This document shows, piece after piece, positions 53,211 to 64,000 of a stretch of DNA of 64,000 nt. The first letter of the stretch is position 1, and each line of letters opens with the position of its first letter. The notes below the pieces were generated by a model. The model was not told the origin of the DNA. It saw only the letters and a list, made by a program, of their open reading frames with translations, and searched no databases. The DNA is from an uncultured Pelagibacteraceae bacterium (GTDB lineage Bacteria > Pseudomonadota > Alphaproteobacteria > Pelagibacterales > Pelagibacteraceae), in NCBI GenBank assembly GCA_902517615.1, contig CABYCY010000008.1:1-64000 (forward strand), written 5' to 3'. A program made the translations under genes and the position numbers.

Positions 53211-53669
53211 ATGTTTTTATCAACTTTCGAGAACAAATTAGACAAAAAAGGGAGAGTATCTGTGCCTGCTAATTTTAGGTCGCATTTATCAAATTTAGGA
53301 TACAATGGTGTAATCTGTTATCCATCTTTTAATAATTCTTCAATAGAAGCTTGTTCTCAAGATAGAATTGAAAAAATTTCTTCAGCAATTGACTCATTAA
53401 ATCCATTTGAAGAGAAAAGAGATTATTTTGCTACATCGATTTTAGCAGAAAGTATAAATTTACAATTTGACAGCGAAGGAAGAATATCTCTTTCATCAAA
53501 ATTACTTAAACATGCTAAAATAAAAAATAGTATTTTGTTTGTTGGGCAGGGTCAAACCTTTCAGATATGGGAACCAACAGCATTTGAAAAATTTAAGATA
53601 ACAGCAAGAAAAAAGTCAAATATTAATCGAGCCAATCTTAAATGGGAGCTTCAAACAAATAAACAATAG
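53211..53669 (+). CDS. mraZ: Transcriptional regulator MraZ
   Basis: FLSTFENKLDKKGRVSVPANFR; FDSEGRISLSSKLLKHAKI. Confidence 0.95.
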   Translation: MFLSTFENKLDKKGRVSVPANFRSHLSNLGYNGVICYPSFNNSSIEACSQDRIEKISSAIDSLNPFEEKRDYFATSILAESINLQFDSEGRISLSSKLLKHAKIKNSILFVGQGQTFQIWEPTAFEKFKITARKKSNINRANLKWELQTNKQ

Positions 53670-53679
53670 GGGATAAAAG

Positions 53680-55158
53680 ATGACAATTAACTTTAAAGCA
53701 CCAGAAATAAAAGAGTTACAACCACGACTATTAGTTTTAGGAGTTGGTGGAGCAGGTGGAAACGCAATTAATGAAATGATAGAACATAATTTGCAAGGAG
53801 TTGAATTTATTGCAGTGAATACTGATGCACAAGATTTAAAGTTAAGTAAAGCAAAAACAAGAATTCAAATTGGTTTAAATTTAACAAAAGGTTTAGGAGC
53901 TGGTGCAAAACTTGATATTGGTCAAGCAGCTGCTGATGAATCTTTAAATGAAATTATAAATACCCTTCAAGGTGCAAATATGGTTTTTATTGCAGCCGGA
54001 ATGGGCGGTGGAACAGGTACTGGTGCTGCTCACGTCATCGCAAGAGCTGCTAAAGAATTAAATATACTAACTGTAGGTGTTGTGACTCTTCCTTTCTTAT
54101 ATGAAGGCCCCTCAAGAATGAGAAGAGCCCAACAAGGTTTAGAAGAATTGAGAAAACATGTAGATACAATAATTGTTATCCCAAATCAAAACTTATTTAA
54201 AATAGCTAATGAACAAACAACATTTGAGGATTCTTTCAATCTTTCAAATAATGTTTTGATGCATGGTGTACAAAGTATCACAGATTTAATGGTAAGACCT
54301 GGTTTAATCAATCTTGATTTTGCCGATGTTGAAACAGTTATGGCATCAATGGGCAAAGCAATGATGGGAACTGGAGAAGCCGAAGGAGAAGGAAGAGCTC
54401 TTAAAGCAGCAGAGATGGCAATCAGTAATCCATTAATAGATGACTATACTTTAAAAGGTGCCAAAGGATTGCTAGTTAATATAACTGGTGGAAAAGATTT
54501 AAAACTTTTCGAAGTAGATGAAGCGGTAAATAAAGTAAGAGCAGAAGTTGATTCTGAAGCAGAGTTAATTATCGGTGCAATAACTGACTCTGAACTTGAT
54601 GGTTCAATGAGGGTTTCAATTGTTGCAACTTCTTTAGATGGTCAGCAACCTGAGTCAAAATCAGTAGTTAACATGGTTCATCGTATTCAAAATCGTAATC
54701 CTGGTTATTCTGATTTTTCAAACATGGGATCATCACAATCTTTTAATTTTTCAAATACAACAACATCTAATCCAATCACACATGGTGCAAATGCATTAAA
54801 ACTAGAAAATGAGATTATTCAAGAGCAACAAAATGAAAATTCTCATAATCAAATGATGAACGAGGAAGCTGTGCAAAATAATAGCATGGAAAGTGAAAGT
54901 ATAGTTGAGGATAATTCAATTAATGAAATAGAAAAATCATTTGCAGAAGAGGCCATGGAAACATCTCAAGATGAAATTCAAGAGAACACTACGGAGGAAG
55001 ATGTTTCAAACGACTTAAAAGAATTTGGAGTTGACTCAGATGCACCAGATTTATTTAGCTCGGAAAATGAAAATTCAAGTCCAGAAGATTTATTATCTTC
55101 AAATGAAGAAGAGGATGATCTTGAAATTCCAGCATTCTTAAGAAGACAAAAGAATTAA
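53680..55158 (+). CDS. ftsZ: Cell division protein FtsZ
   Basis: [23 protein letters not shown] tubulin signature ([15 protein letters not shown]), C-terminal [12 protein letters not shown]. Confidence 0.98.
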   Translation: MTINFKAPEIKELQPRLLVLGVGGAGGNAINEMIEHNLQGVEFIAVNTDAQDLKLSKAKTRIQIGLNLTKGLGAGAKLDIGQAAADESLNEIINTLQGANMVFIAAGMGGGTGTGAAHVIARAAKELNILTVGVVTLPFLYEGPSRMRRAQQGLEELRKHVDTIIVIPNQNLFKIANEQTTFEDSFNLSNNVLMHGVQSITDLMVRPGLINLDFADVETVMASMGKAMMGTGEAEGEGRALKAAEMAISNPLIDDYTLKGAKGLLVNITGGKDLKLFEVDEAVNKVRAEVDSEAELIIGAITDSELDGSMRVSIVATSLDGQQPESKSVVNMVHRIQNRNPGYSDFSNMGSSQSFNFSNTTTSNPITHGANALKLENEIIQEQQNENSHNQMMNEEAVQNNSMESESIVEDNSINEIEKSFAEEAMETSQDEIQENTTEEDVSNDLKEFGVDSDAPDLFSSENENSSPEDLLSSNEEEDDLEIPAFLRRQKN

Positions 55159-55176
55159 TGGTCTTCAAAGAAATAA

Positions 55177-56187
55177 ATGGACGCCACCATAGTACCGAAA
55201 GTGGAAAAACATTATCCGGTACTGCTAAAAGAAATTATTAGCGTTATTTCCCCTCAACATGGTGGCACATTTATTGACTGCACATTTGGTCAAGGTGGTT
55301 ATTCCAAAAAAATTTTAGAATTTGAAAATACAAATATAATAGCTCTTGATAGAGATGCAGAGAGCGAAAAGGTTGCAAATCACTTTAAAGAGAGTTTTGT
55401 AGATAGATTTATTTTTAGAAATATTAAATTTAGTCAATTAAATAATTTAAAGCTCAAAAATGAAAATATAAGAGGAGTAATTTTTGATCTTGGTTATTCT
55501 TATACCCAAATAAAAGATCCACAAAAAGGATTGTCATTTGAGGCAGACGGTAAATTAAATATGCAGCTAGGTTTAAATAGTTATTCAGCAGAAGATGCAA
55601 TCAATAAACTTGATGAAAAAGAATTAGAAAAGATCTTTAAATTTTTTGGTGATGAAAAAGAGGGAAAATATATTGCAAGAAATATTGTAAAAGAAAGATT
55701 AAAAAAAAAAATTGATACTAAAACTTTAGTTAAAATTATTGATAAATCTAAAAAAAGAATAAATTTTAAAGCTCATAATGCAACTAAGGTTTTTCAGGCA
55801 CTTAGAATATTTGTAAACAAAGAAATAAGTGAGTTAATTTTTGGACTTGTAAACGCAGCAAAAGTTTTAAAAAAAGGTGGAGTTTTAGGAGTTGTTACGT
55901 TCCATTCTTTAGAGGACAAAATAGTAAAATATTTTTTCAAAAGTCTTTCTGAAAATAAAAGTATTTCAAGATATAGTCCTGTTACAGAACAAGCTGAGAC
56001 CTTATTTAATTTAATACAAAAAAAACCAATAACACCATCAGAAGAAGAGATAGATGAAAATCCTCCATCAAGGTCTGCTAAATTTAGATATGCAATAAAA
56101 AAAAAAGATTTTTATGATTTTGATACCGACATACAAGACCAATTTAGAAATTTAATTGAAATTGAAAATTATGGGGACAAGTTGTGA
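55177..56187 (+). CDS. rsmH: 16S rRNA (cytosine(1402)-N4)-methyltransferase
   Basis: [60 protein letters not shown]. Confidence 0.97.
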   Translation: MDATIVPKVEKHYPVLLKEIISVISPQHGGTFIDCTFGQGGYSKKILEFENTNIIALDRDAESEKVANHFKESFVDRFIFRNIKFSQLNNLKLKNENIRGVIFDLGYSYTQIKDPQKGLSFEADGKLNMQLGLNSYSAEDAINKLDEKELEKIFKFFGDEKEGKYIARNIVKERLKKKIDTKTLVKIIDKSKKRINFKAHNATKVFQALRIFVNKEISELIFGLVNAAKVLKKGGVLGVVTFHSLEDKIVKYFFKSLSENKSISRYSPVTEQAETLFNLIQKKPITPSEEEIDENPPSRSAKFRYAIKKKDFYDFDTDIQDQFRNLIEIENYGDKL

Positions 56188-56489
56188 AAAAGTTTGCTTT
56201 AGCAGCTGTGATTTTTACTTTAGTTTTATCAACTGCTATAATCAAAAATACAACAAAAAAAATTGAAGATGAAATATTTACAGCTAAAGAGAATATTAGA
56301 GTTTTAAAATCAGAATTTGAAAATGTATCATTAGAATATGATTATCTTAGTTCTGCAGATAAATTACTTGATTATCAATTTTTATATTTCGAAGATGATT
56401 TAATTCAAAAAAATATAAAGGATATAAAAACCTTTAATATTTCAGAAAGTACAGAAAAAATTCAAGATTTTAAAATTACCAAAGATTAA
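56184..56489 (+). CDS. ftsL: FtsL-like small bitopic division protein
   Basis: N-terminal TM plus coiled coil, position between rsmH and ftsI. Confidence 0.7.
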   Translation: MKKFALAAVIFTLVLSTAIIKNTTKKIEDEIFTAKENIRVLKSEFENVSLEYDYLSSADKLLDYQFLYFEDDLIQKNIKDIKTFNISESTEKIQDFKITKD

Positions 56490-58180
56490 TGTCTGAAAAT
56501 AAATCAAAATTAACTATAGAAGATTACAAAAGTGATTTTACATTTAAAAAAAAGGATAATGGTTTAAGTATTCAATTTAATCGAGTAGCTTTTATTTTCT
56601 TTGTTTTTTTTGTTATCTATTTGATTTACACAATACATTTACTTCATCTAGGTTCACAAAGGGATAATTCAGCAGAAAGAAACAATCTATCTTTATCTAA
56701 AAATGAACTTTATAGAGCAGACATTATAGATATTAATGGAAATTATTTAGCTAAGACCGTAAAATCTATTGATATTGGATTAAAAACTTCAGATGTAATT
56801 AATAAAAAAAAATTACTACTTAGTTTAAATATAATTTTCCCTGATAAAAATTTTAATCAAATTGAAAAAAAAATAGAAAGTAAGAAATTTTTTTATTTAA
56901 AAAAGAAAATTTCAGAGGAAAATTATGAAAAAATAATGAAATTAGGGGACAAGTCTTTAATACCAGAAGAAAAGGTGTTGAGAATGTACCCTCAAAAAAA
57001 TCTTTTTAGCCATGTTTTAGGTCAGATAGATGATGACAATAATGGTATATCTGGATTAGAAAAATCATTGAACGATAAACTTAGAAAATCAAAACAGCCA
57101 ATTAGACTTACTTTAGACAAGGATATTCAATTTTTAATAAGAAAAGAATTAATTAAATATGAGGAAATTTTTAAAAGCAAAGGAAGTGCTGCTATCTTAA
57201 TGGATGTTAATAATGGCAACATTCTCTCACTAGTTTCCTTGCCAGACTTTAACCCGAATGAAAGAAAAAATATTACTGATTTAAATTATATTAATAGAGT
57301 AACAAAAGGGACTTATGAACTTGGGTCTGTTTTTAAGGCGTTTACTTTTGCAAGCGCATTAAATGAAAAGATAATTAAGCCAGAGACTGAATTCTTAAAT
57401 TTACCCAAATCAATTAAATGTGACAAATACAGAATAGGTGAATATGACAATGAAATACCGTCAGATTTAACTGCAGAACAAATTTTAGTTAGATCTGGAA
57501 ATATAGGATCTGTGAGAATTGCTCAAAAAGTTGGCTCAGAAAAATTTAAATTATTTTTAGAAAAAATAGGTGTTTTAAGTGATATTGATTTTGATATTGA
57601 GGAAGTTGCTCCTCAACAAAATTATGATTTTGGAAAATGTAGATTGGCTACTGCTTCTTTTGGACATGGCATTGCAACCACAATTCTCCAATTAGCAAAA
57701 GGTTATGCTATATTATCAAACGGTGGTTATGAAATTAAGCCAACATTGATTTATAAAGAAAACAAAATAAACAAAAAAGATAAAAGAATATTAAACAAAG
57801 GTATCTCAAAACAAGTTGTTAGTGCTTTAAGAAAAATTGTAAACACTGAGGAGGGTACAGCTAAATTTGCAGATGTTCAAAGTTATGAAATTGGTGGAAA
57901 AACAGGAACGGCAGATCAGCCTGAGGGAGGAGCATATTCGGAGGCTAAAATAAATACTTTTGCCTCGATTTTCCCCACTTCAAATCCACAATTTGTTTTT
58001 GTTATAATGTTAGATACCCCAAAAAAATCTAAAGATTATTATTATAAATATAGACATCGAAAAGGTGGCTGGAAAGGTACACTTTACAATACAGCTGGAT
58101 GGACTTCAGTAGAAGTAGCCGGGAAGGTGTTAGATAAAATTGGGCCTATTTTAGCCACAAAATATATAGAGGTTAATTAA
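56489..58180 (+). CDS. ftsI: Peptidoglycan transpeptidase FtsI (PBP3)
   Basis: GTYELGSVFKAFTFASAL (SxxK), SGN (RSGNIGSV), KTGTAD. Confidence 0.96.
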   Translation: MSENKSKLTIEDYKSDFTFKKKDNGLSIQFNRVAFIFFVFFVIYLIYTIHLLHLGSQRDNSAERNNLSLSKNELYRADIIDINGNYLAKTVKSIDIGLKTSDVINKKKLLLSLNIIFPDKNFNQIEKKIESKKFFYLKKKISEENYEKIMKLGDKSLIPEEKVLRMYPQKNLFSHVLGQIDDDNNGISGLEKSLNDKLRKSKQPIRLTLDKDIQFLIRKELIKYEEIFKSKGSAAILMDVNNGNILSLVSLPDFNPNERKNITDLNYINRVTKGTYELGSVFKAFTFASALNEKIIKPETEFLNLPKSIKCDKYRIGEYDNEIPSDLTAEQILVRSGNIGSVRIAQKVGSEKFKLFLEKIGVLSDIDFDIEEVAPQQNYDFGKCRLATASFGHGIATTILQLAKGYAILSNGGYEIKPTLIYKENKINKKDKRILNKGISKQVVSALRKIVNTEEGTAKFADVQSYEIGGKTGTADQPEGGAYSEAKINTFASIFPTSNPQFVFVIMLDTPKKSKDYYYKYRHRKGGWKGTLYNTAGWTSVEVAGKVLDKIGPILATKYIEVN

Positions 58181-58182
58181 GA

Positions 58183-61026
58183 ATGCTTCTAGGGAACTTT
58201 TTTGACAATATAAATAAAAATTATAAAAATTTTTCTTTTTCAGGTATCTCATTTGATACAAAGAATATAAAAAAAAATCATATTTTTTTTGCAATTAAAG
58301 GAAATAGTGTTGATGGGAATAAATTTATTCCAGTTGCGATTAAAAAAGGATCTAGAATCATTGTAACTGAAAAAAAAAATAATCAGTTACAAGATGGAAT
58401 TTTATATATTAATACAAAAAATATAAGAAAATTATTAGCTGAAATTGCTTTTAAAATTTATAATAAAAAACCAAAAAATTTAATTGCAGTTACTGGTACA
58501 AATGGAAAATCATCAGTTTCAGATTTTTATTATCAAATATTAAACTTAAATAATAAGAAGGTTGCTTCTATTGGTACTTTAGGAGTTAAATCAAAAAGTA
58601 TAAATTTAAATTTATCTAATACTACAATAGACCCAATTAAATTAGGTCAATTATTGAGTAAATTAAAAAATCATAAAATAGAAAATGTAATTATGGAGGC
58701 CTCTAGTCATGGTTTAAAACAAAACAGATTAGACGGTTTAAAGTTTCATTCTGGTATATTTACAAATTTATCTCATGACCACTTAGATTATCATAAAAAT
58801 TTAAAAAATTATTTAAAAGCAAAACTTTATTTATTTGAAAATTTAATTAAAAAAAGAGGAAACGTAATAACTGATCAATTAATACCTGAATTTAAAAAAA
58901 TAAAAAAAATTACGATTAATAAGAAATTAAAATTACATGCACTAAATAGTAAGAAAAATGATTTGAAAGTCATCTCCCATAGTTTTAAAGGAGAAGCTCA
59001 ATTTCTGAGAATTAAATTAAACAATTCATCACGGAGTCTAAATTTAAATTTAATTGGAAAAGTACAAATAAAGAATGTTTTGATGGCAATAATTGCTGCC
59101 AAAAATAGTGATATTGGTTCAGATAAAATTTTAAATATTATTTCAAAACTCAAACCAGTTGAGGGAAGATTTGAAAAAATTGGTAAAATCAAAAATCAAT
59201 CTAAAGTAATTCTTGATTATGCTCATACACCTGATGCTTTAAAAACGTGCCTTTTAAATCTTAGAGAACAATTTTCTAATAAAAAAATCACAGTGCTATT
59301 TGGCTGCGGAGGAAATAGAGATCAAAATAAAAGATCAAAAATGGGAAAAATTGCGAGTGATTATGCAGATAGTATTATTCTTACAAATGACAACCCTAGA
59401 TTTGAAAATCCTCAAAAAATAAGAAGGGATATAAAAAAGGGAATTAAAAAAAAGAGAATTCATGAAATATCCAATAGAGCAATAGCAATAACACAAGCTA
59501 TTCATAATTTGAATTCAGGTGATATTTTGTTAGTTGCTGGAAAAGGCCATGAGAAAACGCAAGATATCAGAAATAAAAAAATTTTCTTTTCAGATAGAAA
59601 AGTAATTTTAAACGCAATTAAAAATAAAAATAAAAATTTATCAGATAATTTAAAATTAAATGTGTTTAAAGAGGTGGCTAAAATTAAAAAATTGTCTCCT
59701 TGTATATCTTTAAAAACAGCAAGAATTAATTCTCAAGAAGTTTCTAAAAATGATATTTTTTTTGCTATTAAAGGAAAAAAAAATGATGGTAATAAATTTG
59801 TTACACAATCATTCAAGAGAAAAGCATCTTTAGCTGTAGTAAATAAAATTCAAAATAAATTAAATAAAAGTCGACAGATTAAAGTAAAAAATACTTTAAA
59901 ATTCTTAACAAATATTTCAAAAACTTTTAGAAAAAGTATTGATACAAATATAATAGCTATCACAGGCAGTTGTGGCAAAACTACACTTAAAGAATTGTTG
60001 GGCAATGTATTAAGTAAAATTTCGAAAGTAAGTATTTCTCCAAAATCTTACAACAATAAATTTGGGGTTCCTTTGAGTCTTTTTAATATAAAACAAAATG
60101 ACGAATTTGGAATTTTAGAAGTTGGAATGGATAAAAAAGGTGAAATTGATTATTTATCAAAAATTATTGAACCAGATGTTGGAGTAATAACAAATATAAA
60201 TTATGCACATGCTAAAAATTTTAAAAATATTAAACAAATTGCTTTGGCAAAATCTGAAATTATTAATAATATAAAACCAAATGGCTACGTTGTATTGAAT
60301 GCAGATGATAGTTTTTTTCAACTACATAAAAAAATTGCCACAGAAAAGAATCTTAAAATAATTTCTTTTGGTATTAAAAGTCAGAAAGCAGACATTAAAT
60401 TAATTAGTATAAAGTCATTTGGAAAAAAATTTATAATTAATATTAAATTAAATAATAAAAAAAAATATTTTTCATTATCTAATGATTTTCAAAATAATAT
60501 ATACAATACTCTTTCTGCATTAGCGGTTATCAGTATTTATAAAAATGTATTTAAACTGAATGAAAATATTTTTTTAAATTTTAAAATTCCAAGGGGAAGA
60601 GGAGACCATTCTGTAGTAAAATTAAATAATAAAAAAATTAATTTAATTGATCAAAGTTATAATTCGAATCCTCTATCATTAAAATCAGCAATAAAAAATT
60701 TTGATAAAATTGACTCAAAAAAATCAAATAAATATTTACTAATTGGTGATATGCTAGAGCTTGGTGATCATTCTAAAAAACTCCATCAATCAATTGCTCC
60801 AATAATAAATCAAACCAAGATAGACAAGGTATTTGTTAAGGGAAATATGGCTCCCCTAATATTTAAAAATATCTCAAAAGCAAAAAAAGGTAGTATTTTA
60901 TTCAACAAATCTGAAATTGTTGAATTTATTAGAAAAGATTTAAATAATAATGATTATTTAATGATTAAAGCCTCACTTGCGACAGGATTCAATGACATAG
61001 TAAAATATCTTAAAGGATTACGTTAA
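58183..61026 (+). CDS. murEF: MurE-MurF fusion, bifunctional peptidoglycan ligase (947 aa)
   Basis: Two Mur-ligase modules in one frame: AVTGTNGKSSVSDFY...DNPR...AGKGHE (MurE), then AITGSCGKTTLKELL...NADDSFF...DQSYNSNPLSLKSAI (MurF). Confidence 0.93.
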   Translation: MLLGNFFDNINKNYKNFSFSGISFDTKNIKKNHIFFAIKGNSVDGNKFIPVAIKKGSRIIVTEKKNNQLQDGILYINTKNIRKLLAEIAFKIYNKKPKNLIAVTGTNGKSSVSDFYYQILNLNNKKVASIGTLGVKSKSINLNLSNTTIDPIKLGQLLSKLKNHKIENVIMEASSHGLKQNRLDGLKFHSGIFTNLSHDHLDYHKNLKNYLKAKLYLFENLIKKRGNVITDQLIPEFKKIKKITINKKLKLHALNSKKNDLKVISHSFKGEAQFLRIKLNNSSRSLNLNLIGKVQIKNVLMAIIAAKNSDIGSDKILNIISKLKPVEGRFEKIGKIKNQSKVILDYAHTPDALKTCLLNLREQFSNKKITVLFGCGGNRDQNKRSKMGKIASDYADSIILTNDNPRFENPQKIRRDIKKGIKKKRIHEISNRAIAITQAIHNLNSGDILLVAGKGHEKTQDIRNKKIFFSDRKVILNAIKNKNKNLSDNLKLNVFKEVAKIKKLSPCISLKTARINSQEVSKNDIFFAIKGKKNDGNKFVTQSFKRKASLAVVNKIQNKLNKSRQIKVKNTLKFLTNISKTFRKSIDTNIIAITGSCGKTTLKELLGNVLSKISKVSISPKSYNNKFGVPLSLFNIKQNDEFGILEVGMDKKGEIDYLSKIIEPDVGVITNINYAHAKNFKNIKQIALAKSEIINNIKPNGYVVLNADDSFFQLHKKIATEKNLKIISFGIKSQKADIKLISIKSFGKKFIINIKLNNKKKYFSLSNDFQNNIYNTLSALAVISIYKNVFKLNENIFLNFKIPRGRGDHSVVKLNNKKINLIDQSYNSNPLSLKSAIKNFDKIDSKKSNKYLLIGDMLELGDHSKKLHQSIAPIINQTKIDKVFVKGNMAPLIFKNISKAKKGSILFNKSEIVEFIRKDLNNNDYLMIKASLATGFNDIVKYLKGLR

Positions 61027-62112
61027 ATGCTCTACCAATTTTTATTAAATTTTGTTGATACTTTTAGTTTTTTGAATGTCTTTAAATATTTAACATTTAG
61101 AACAGGTTTATCTTTTTTTACTTCATTAGTTATAGTGCTGATCATTGGTGGTCCTTTTATTAAATTTTTTTCAAGACAAAAAATTTTAAATCCTATCCGG
61201 GACGATGGACCAGAGAATCATATAGTAAAAAAAATTGGTACACCAACAATGGGAGGTGTAATAATTTTATTTGGTTTATTAGTGTCAGTATTATTTTGGG
61301 CAGATTTATCTAATATTAACATTTTATTTTGTATATATATCGCAGTATCTTTTGGTTTATTGGGAGCATATGATGACTTTAAAAAGATTAAATTTAGCAA
61401 CTCATCAGGAATTTCCTCAAAGTTTAAAATAACTTCACAAATAATATTAGCAATTATTGGAGTAAGTTTTTTTGTTTATTTAAACGATTATCAAGATTTA
61501 AATAATTTATATTTTCCATTTTTTAAAAATTTGATTGTAAATCTAGGATGGTTTTTTATACCATTTGCAATATTTGTAATCATAGGTTCATCTAATGCTG
61601 TAAATCTAACTGATGGATTAGATGGTTTGGCAACTGTTCCTGTAATATTAGTTGCAGCATGTTTTGCATTTATTAGTTACGTTACTGGGAATATCGTATT
61701 TTCAAATTATTTACAAATTCCTTACATTGAAGGAACGGGTGAAATATCAATTTTTTGTGGAGCAATTATCGGCTCTTGTTTAGGTTTTTTATGGTTTAAT
61801 GCACCACCTGCAAAAATTTTTATGGGTGATACAGGTTCATTATCCTTGGGAGGTTCATTAGGGGCAGTAGGAATCATTACAAAGCATGAAATTGTTTTGG
61901 CAATTACTGGTGGACTTTTTGTACTAGAAGCAGTTTCAGTAATGGTTCAAGTAATATCCTATAAACTTACAGGAAAAAGAATTTTTAGAATGGCACCTAT
62001 TCATCATCATTTTGAGAAAAAGGGATGGCCAGAGTCTACAGTTGTAATTAGATTTTGGATTATATCAATAATCTTAGCAATGATTGGTTTAGCTACTTTA
62101 AAATTAAGATAA
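61027..62112 (+). CDS. mraY: Phospho-N-acetylmuramoyl-pentapeptide-transferase
   Basis: GTPTMGGVIILFG; AYDDFKKI; NAVNLTDGLDGLA; FNAPPAKIFMGDTGSLSLGG; PIHHHFEKKGWPE. Confidence 0.98.
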   Translation: MLYQFLLNFVDTFSFLNVFKYLTFRTGLSFFTSLVIVLIIGGPFIKFFSRQKILNPIRDDGPENHIVKKIGTPTMGGVIILFGLLVSVLFWADLSNINILFCIYIAVSFGLLGAYDDFKKIKFSNSSGISSKFKITSQIILAIIGVSFFVYLNDYQDLNNLYFPFFKNLIVNLGWFFIPFAIFVIIGSSNAVNLTDGLDGLATVPVILVAACFAFISYVTGNIVFSNYLQIPYIEGTGEISIFCGAIIGSCLGFLWFNAPPAKIFMGDTGSLSLGGSLGAVGIITKHEIVLAITGGLFVLEAVSVMVQVISYKLTGKRIFRMAPIHHHFEKKGWPESTVVIRFWIISIILAMIGLATLKLR

Positions 62113-63410
62113 TGAAAATATTTAATAATATTTTTTTAGGTAAAAAAATATTAATTTATGGATTAGGAAAGAGTGGTATTTCATCTTATAATTTTTTAAA
62201 AAAAAGGTCTGATGTATATTTATTTGATGATAATTCTAAAATTAATTCAAAATTTAATCAAAAAATAATAAGTTTTAAACAAATTCAAAAAATAAATTTT
62301 GATAGCATTATCATTAGTCCTGGTATTGATATTTCAAATTGTAAATTATCAAGATTTTTAAAGAAAAATTTATTAAAAATTCATACCGATCTTGATGTCT
62401 TGTTTTCATTTTATGATAATGAAAGTATCACGATTACAGGAACTAATGGCAAATCTACAACTGCTAAAATTTTACATGATGTATTAACTGATCAAAAGAT
62501 AGACTCTAGGCTTATAGGGAATATTGGCAATCCAGCACTGTCAGAAAAAAATATTACAAAAAAAACAATGTTTGTAATAGAGGCCTCTTCCTATCAACTA
62601 GATTATAGTAAGATTTTTAGATCAAAATACTCAGCAATTTTAAACATCTCACCAGACCACATAGAAAGACATAAAACTTTAAATAATTATGTTAATGCAA
62701 AATTCAAATTATTAGAGTCTCAAATTAGAGGATCTTGTGCCTATGTTAAAAAAGATGATGAGCTAATTAAAAAAAAAATAAAAAAAAACAAATATAAAGG
62801 TAAAATTTATAAAGTTCAGACTTCAAAATTTAATAAAAAATTTAATAAAATCACTAATAAATATTTTATTTCTGATGGTAATAAAGAAAATTTATCATTT
62901 ATATTAAAAATTTCTTCAAAGTTAAAACTTAATAAGAAAAAATTAATTAAAACTATTAATAGATTTAAAGGTCTTGATTATAGACAACAAATTATTTTTG
63001 ATAAAAAAAACCTTACAATAATAAATGATTCTAAATCTACAAGCTTTGCTTCCTCAGAAAATGTATTAAAGAATTTAAATGATGCTTATTGGATCTTGGG
63101 AGGAATTCCAAAAAAAGGAGATAAATTCAAACTATCAAAAACAAAGTGTAAAAATCTGAAAGCTTTTATTTTTGGATCATATCATAAGAAATTTTTAAAA
63201 ATTTTAAAAAATAAATTAAATGTAAAAAGCTTTAAAAATCTACAAGAGACACTTAAAGCTATTTTTTTAGAAATTAATAATCAGAAATCTAAAAATAATA
63301 TTATTTTCTTTAGTCCAGCAGGAGCTTCATTTGATAGTTTTAAAAATTTTGAAGATAGAGGGTATTTTTTTAATCAATTAATTAAAAAGTCTACAAATGC
63401 AAAGCGATAG
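62112..63410 (+). CDS. murD: UDP-N-acetylmuramoylalanine-D-glutamate ligase (start overlaps mraY stop, TAATG)
   Basis: LIYGLGKSGISSYNFLKK; TITGTNGKSTTAKILHDVL; ILNISPDHIERH; WILGGIPKKGDKF. Confidence 0.94.
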   Translation: MKIFNNIFLGKKILIYGLGKSGISSYNFLKKRSDVYLFDDNSKINSKFNQKIISFKQIQKINFDSIIISPGIDISNCKLSRFLKKNLLKIHTDLDVLFSFYDNESITITGTNGKSTTAKILHDVLTDQKIDSRLIGNIGNPALSEKNITKKTMFVIEASSYQLDYSKIFRSKYSAILNISPDHIERHKTLNNYVNAKFKLLESQIRGSCAYVKKDDELIKKKIKKNKYKGKIYKVQTSKFNKKFNKITNKYFISDGNKENLSFILKISSKLKLNKKKLIKTINRFKGLDYRQQIIFDKKNLTIINDSKSTSFASSENVLKNLNDAYWILGGIPKKGDKFKLSKTKCKNLKAFIFGSYHKKFLKILKNKLNVKSFKNLQETLKAIFLEINNQKSKNNIIFFSPAGASFDSFKNFEDRGYFFNQLIKKSTNAKR

Positions 63411-64000
63411 AATTATTTATAAATTTTATTATCAATGGTGGAAAAATATAGATAAATCTATTTTTATATTAATAAGCTTATTATTTATAATTGGATTATT
63501 TTTTTCATTAGTTTCAACTTCTCTGATAGCTTCTGATAAATTAGATACAAACAGTTATTTCTTTTTTTTTAAGCATTTGATTTATGTCTTAATTGGAATA
63601 TCTATTATTTTTATATTTTCCTCTTTAAATTCAGAACAATTATATAAATATTCTATTATTTTATTTTTCATTTCTTTCATTTCATTATTTTTAGTTCCAA
63701 TTATTGGTGTTGAGGTCAAAGGTTCAAAAAGATGGATAGACTTATTTTTTTTACCAAGATTTCAACCAATAGAAGTTTTAAAGCCATTTTTAATTGTAAT
63801 CCTAGCTATTATTTTATGTAGCAATAGATCAAATATTTTATTTAAGTATTTAATATCAACTATTTTGATCGCTGTTATTTCACTACTTTTGATAGTTCAA
63901 CCAGATATTGGACAAACGTTGTTAGTAGTTTTTTCCTGGGCAGTTCTAATCTTCATATCAGGAATTAATATATATATTCTTTTAGTAATATTTTTGATTG
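63397..64000 (+). CDS. ftsW: Lipid II polymerase/flippase FtsW, N-terminal part (runs off window)
   Basis: Translated from ATG 63397: ...SLVSTSLIASDKL...GVEVKGSKRWIDLFFLPRFQPIEVLKPFLIV...QPDIGQTLLVVFSW. Confidence 0.93.
   Translation, partial: MQSDRIIYKFYYQWWKNIDKSIFILISLLFIIGLFFSLVSTSLIASDKLDTNSYFFFFKHLIYVLIGISIIFIFSSLNSEQLYKYSIILFFISFISLFLVPIIGVEVKGSKRWIDLFFLPRFQPIEVLKPFLIVILAIILCSNRSNILFKYLISTILIAVISLLLIVQPDIGQTLLVVFSWAVLIFISGINIYILLVIFLI

Overview
AT-rich, densely packed bacterial chromosome segment. Gene content and protein style point to an alphaproteobacterium of the SAR11/Pelagibacterales type (inference; no search was run). It holds about 55 genes, mostly core: partial crtI; ATP synthase F0 (atpI-B-E-F'-F); smc; a DsbA-like gene; a DUF721/DciA-like gene; mutY (frameshifted); ccrM; rnhB; a UDG; a TPR protein; ispE; tRNA-Gln; cca; greA; hemF; trmL; petABC; ychF-pth-rplY-prs; pgeF; lgt; an EnvZ/OmpR-like pair plus MarR; ilvE; pgsA; uvrC; folB/SDR; uvrB; aspartate aminotransferase; trxB; carAB; yqeY-dnaG-rpoD; two tRNAs; mlaCA; an amidase; rnpB; and the dcw cluster (mraZ-ftsZ-rsmH-ftsL-ftsI-murEF fusion-mraY-murD-ftsW). 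Best leads: (1) a 1.6 kb tRNA-flanked mini-island bounded by an exact 45-bp copy of the 3' half of a tRNA-CAU gene, carrying three unrecognised ORFs and a structured non-coding tail but no integrase; (2) a tRNA-Val(GAC) with both D-loop and T-loop consensus positions altered; (3) three TGGGN repeats at 10-bp period overlapping a textbook promoter upstream of mraZ, with ftsZ inserted directly after mraZ; (4) GANTC clusters upstream of ccrM, with the same 11-nt spacing inside the mini-island; (5) an SMC with no recognisable hinge; (6) a cca gene starting 3 nt after a tRNA 3' CCA; (7) a MurE-MurF fusion; (8) loss of metal or Fe-S ligands in DnaG and in a UDG. All functional calls come from reading the translations; no database comparison was possible.
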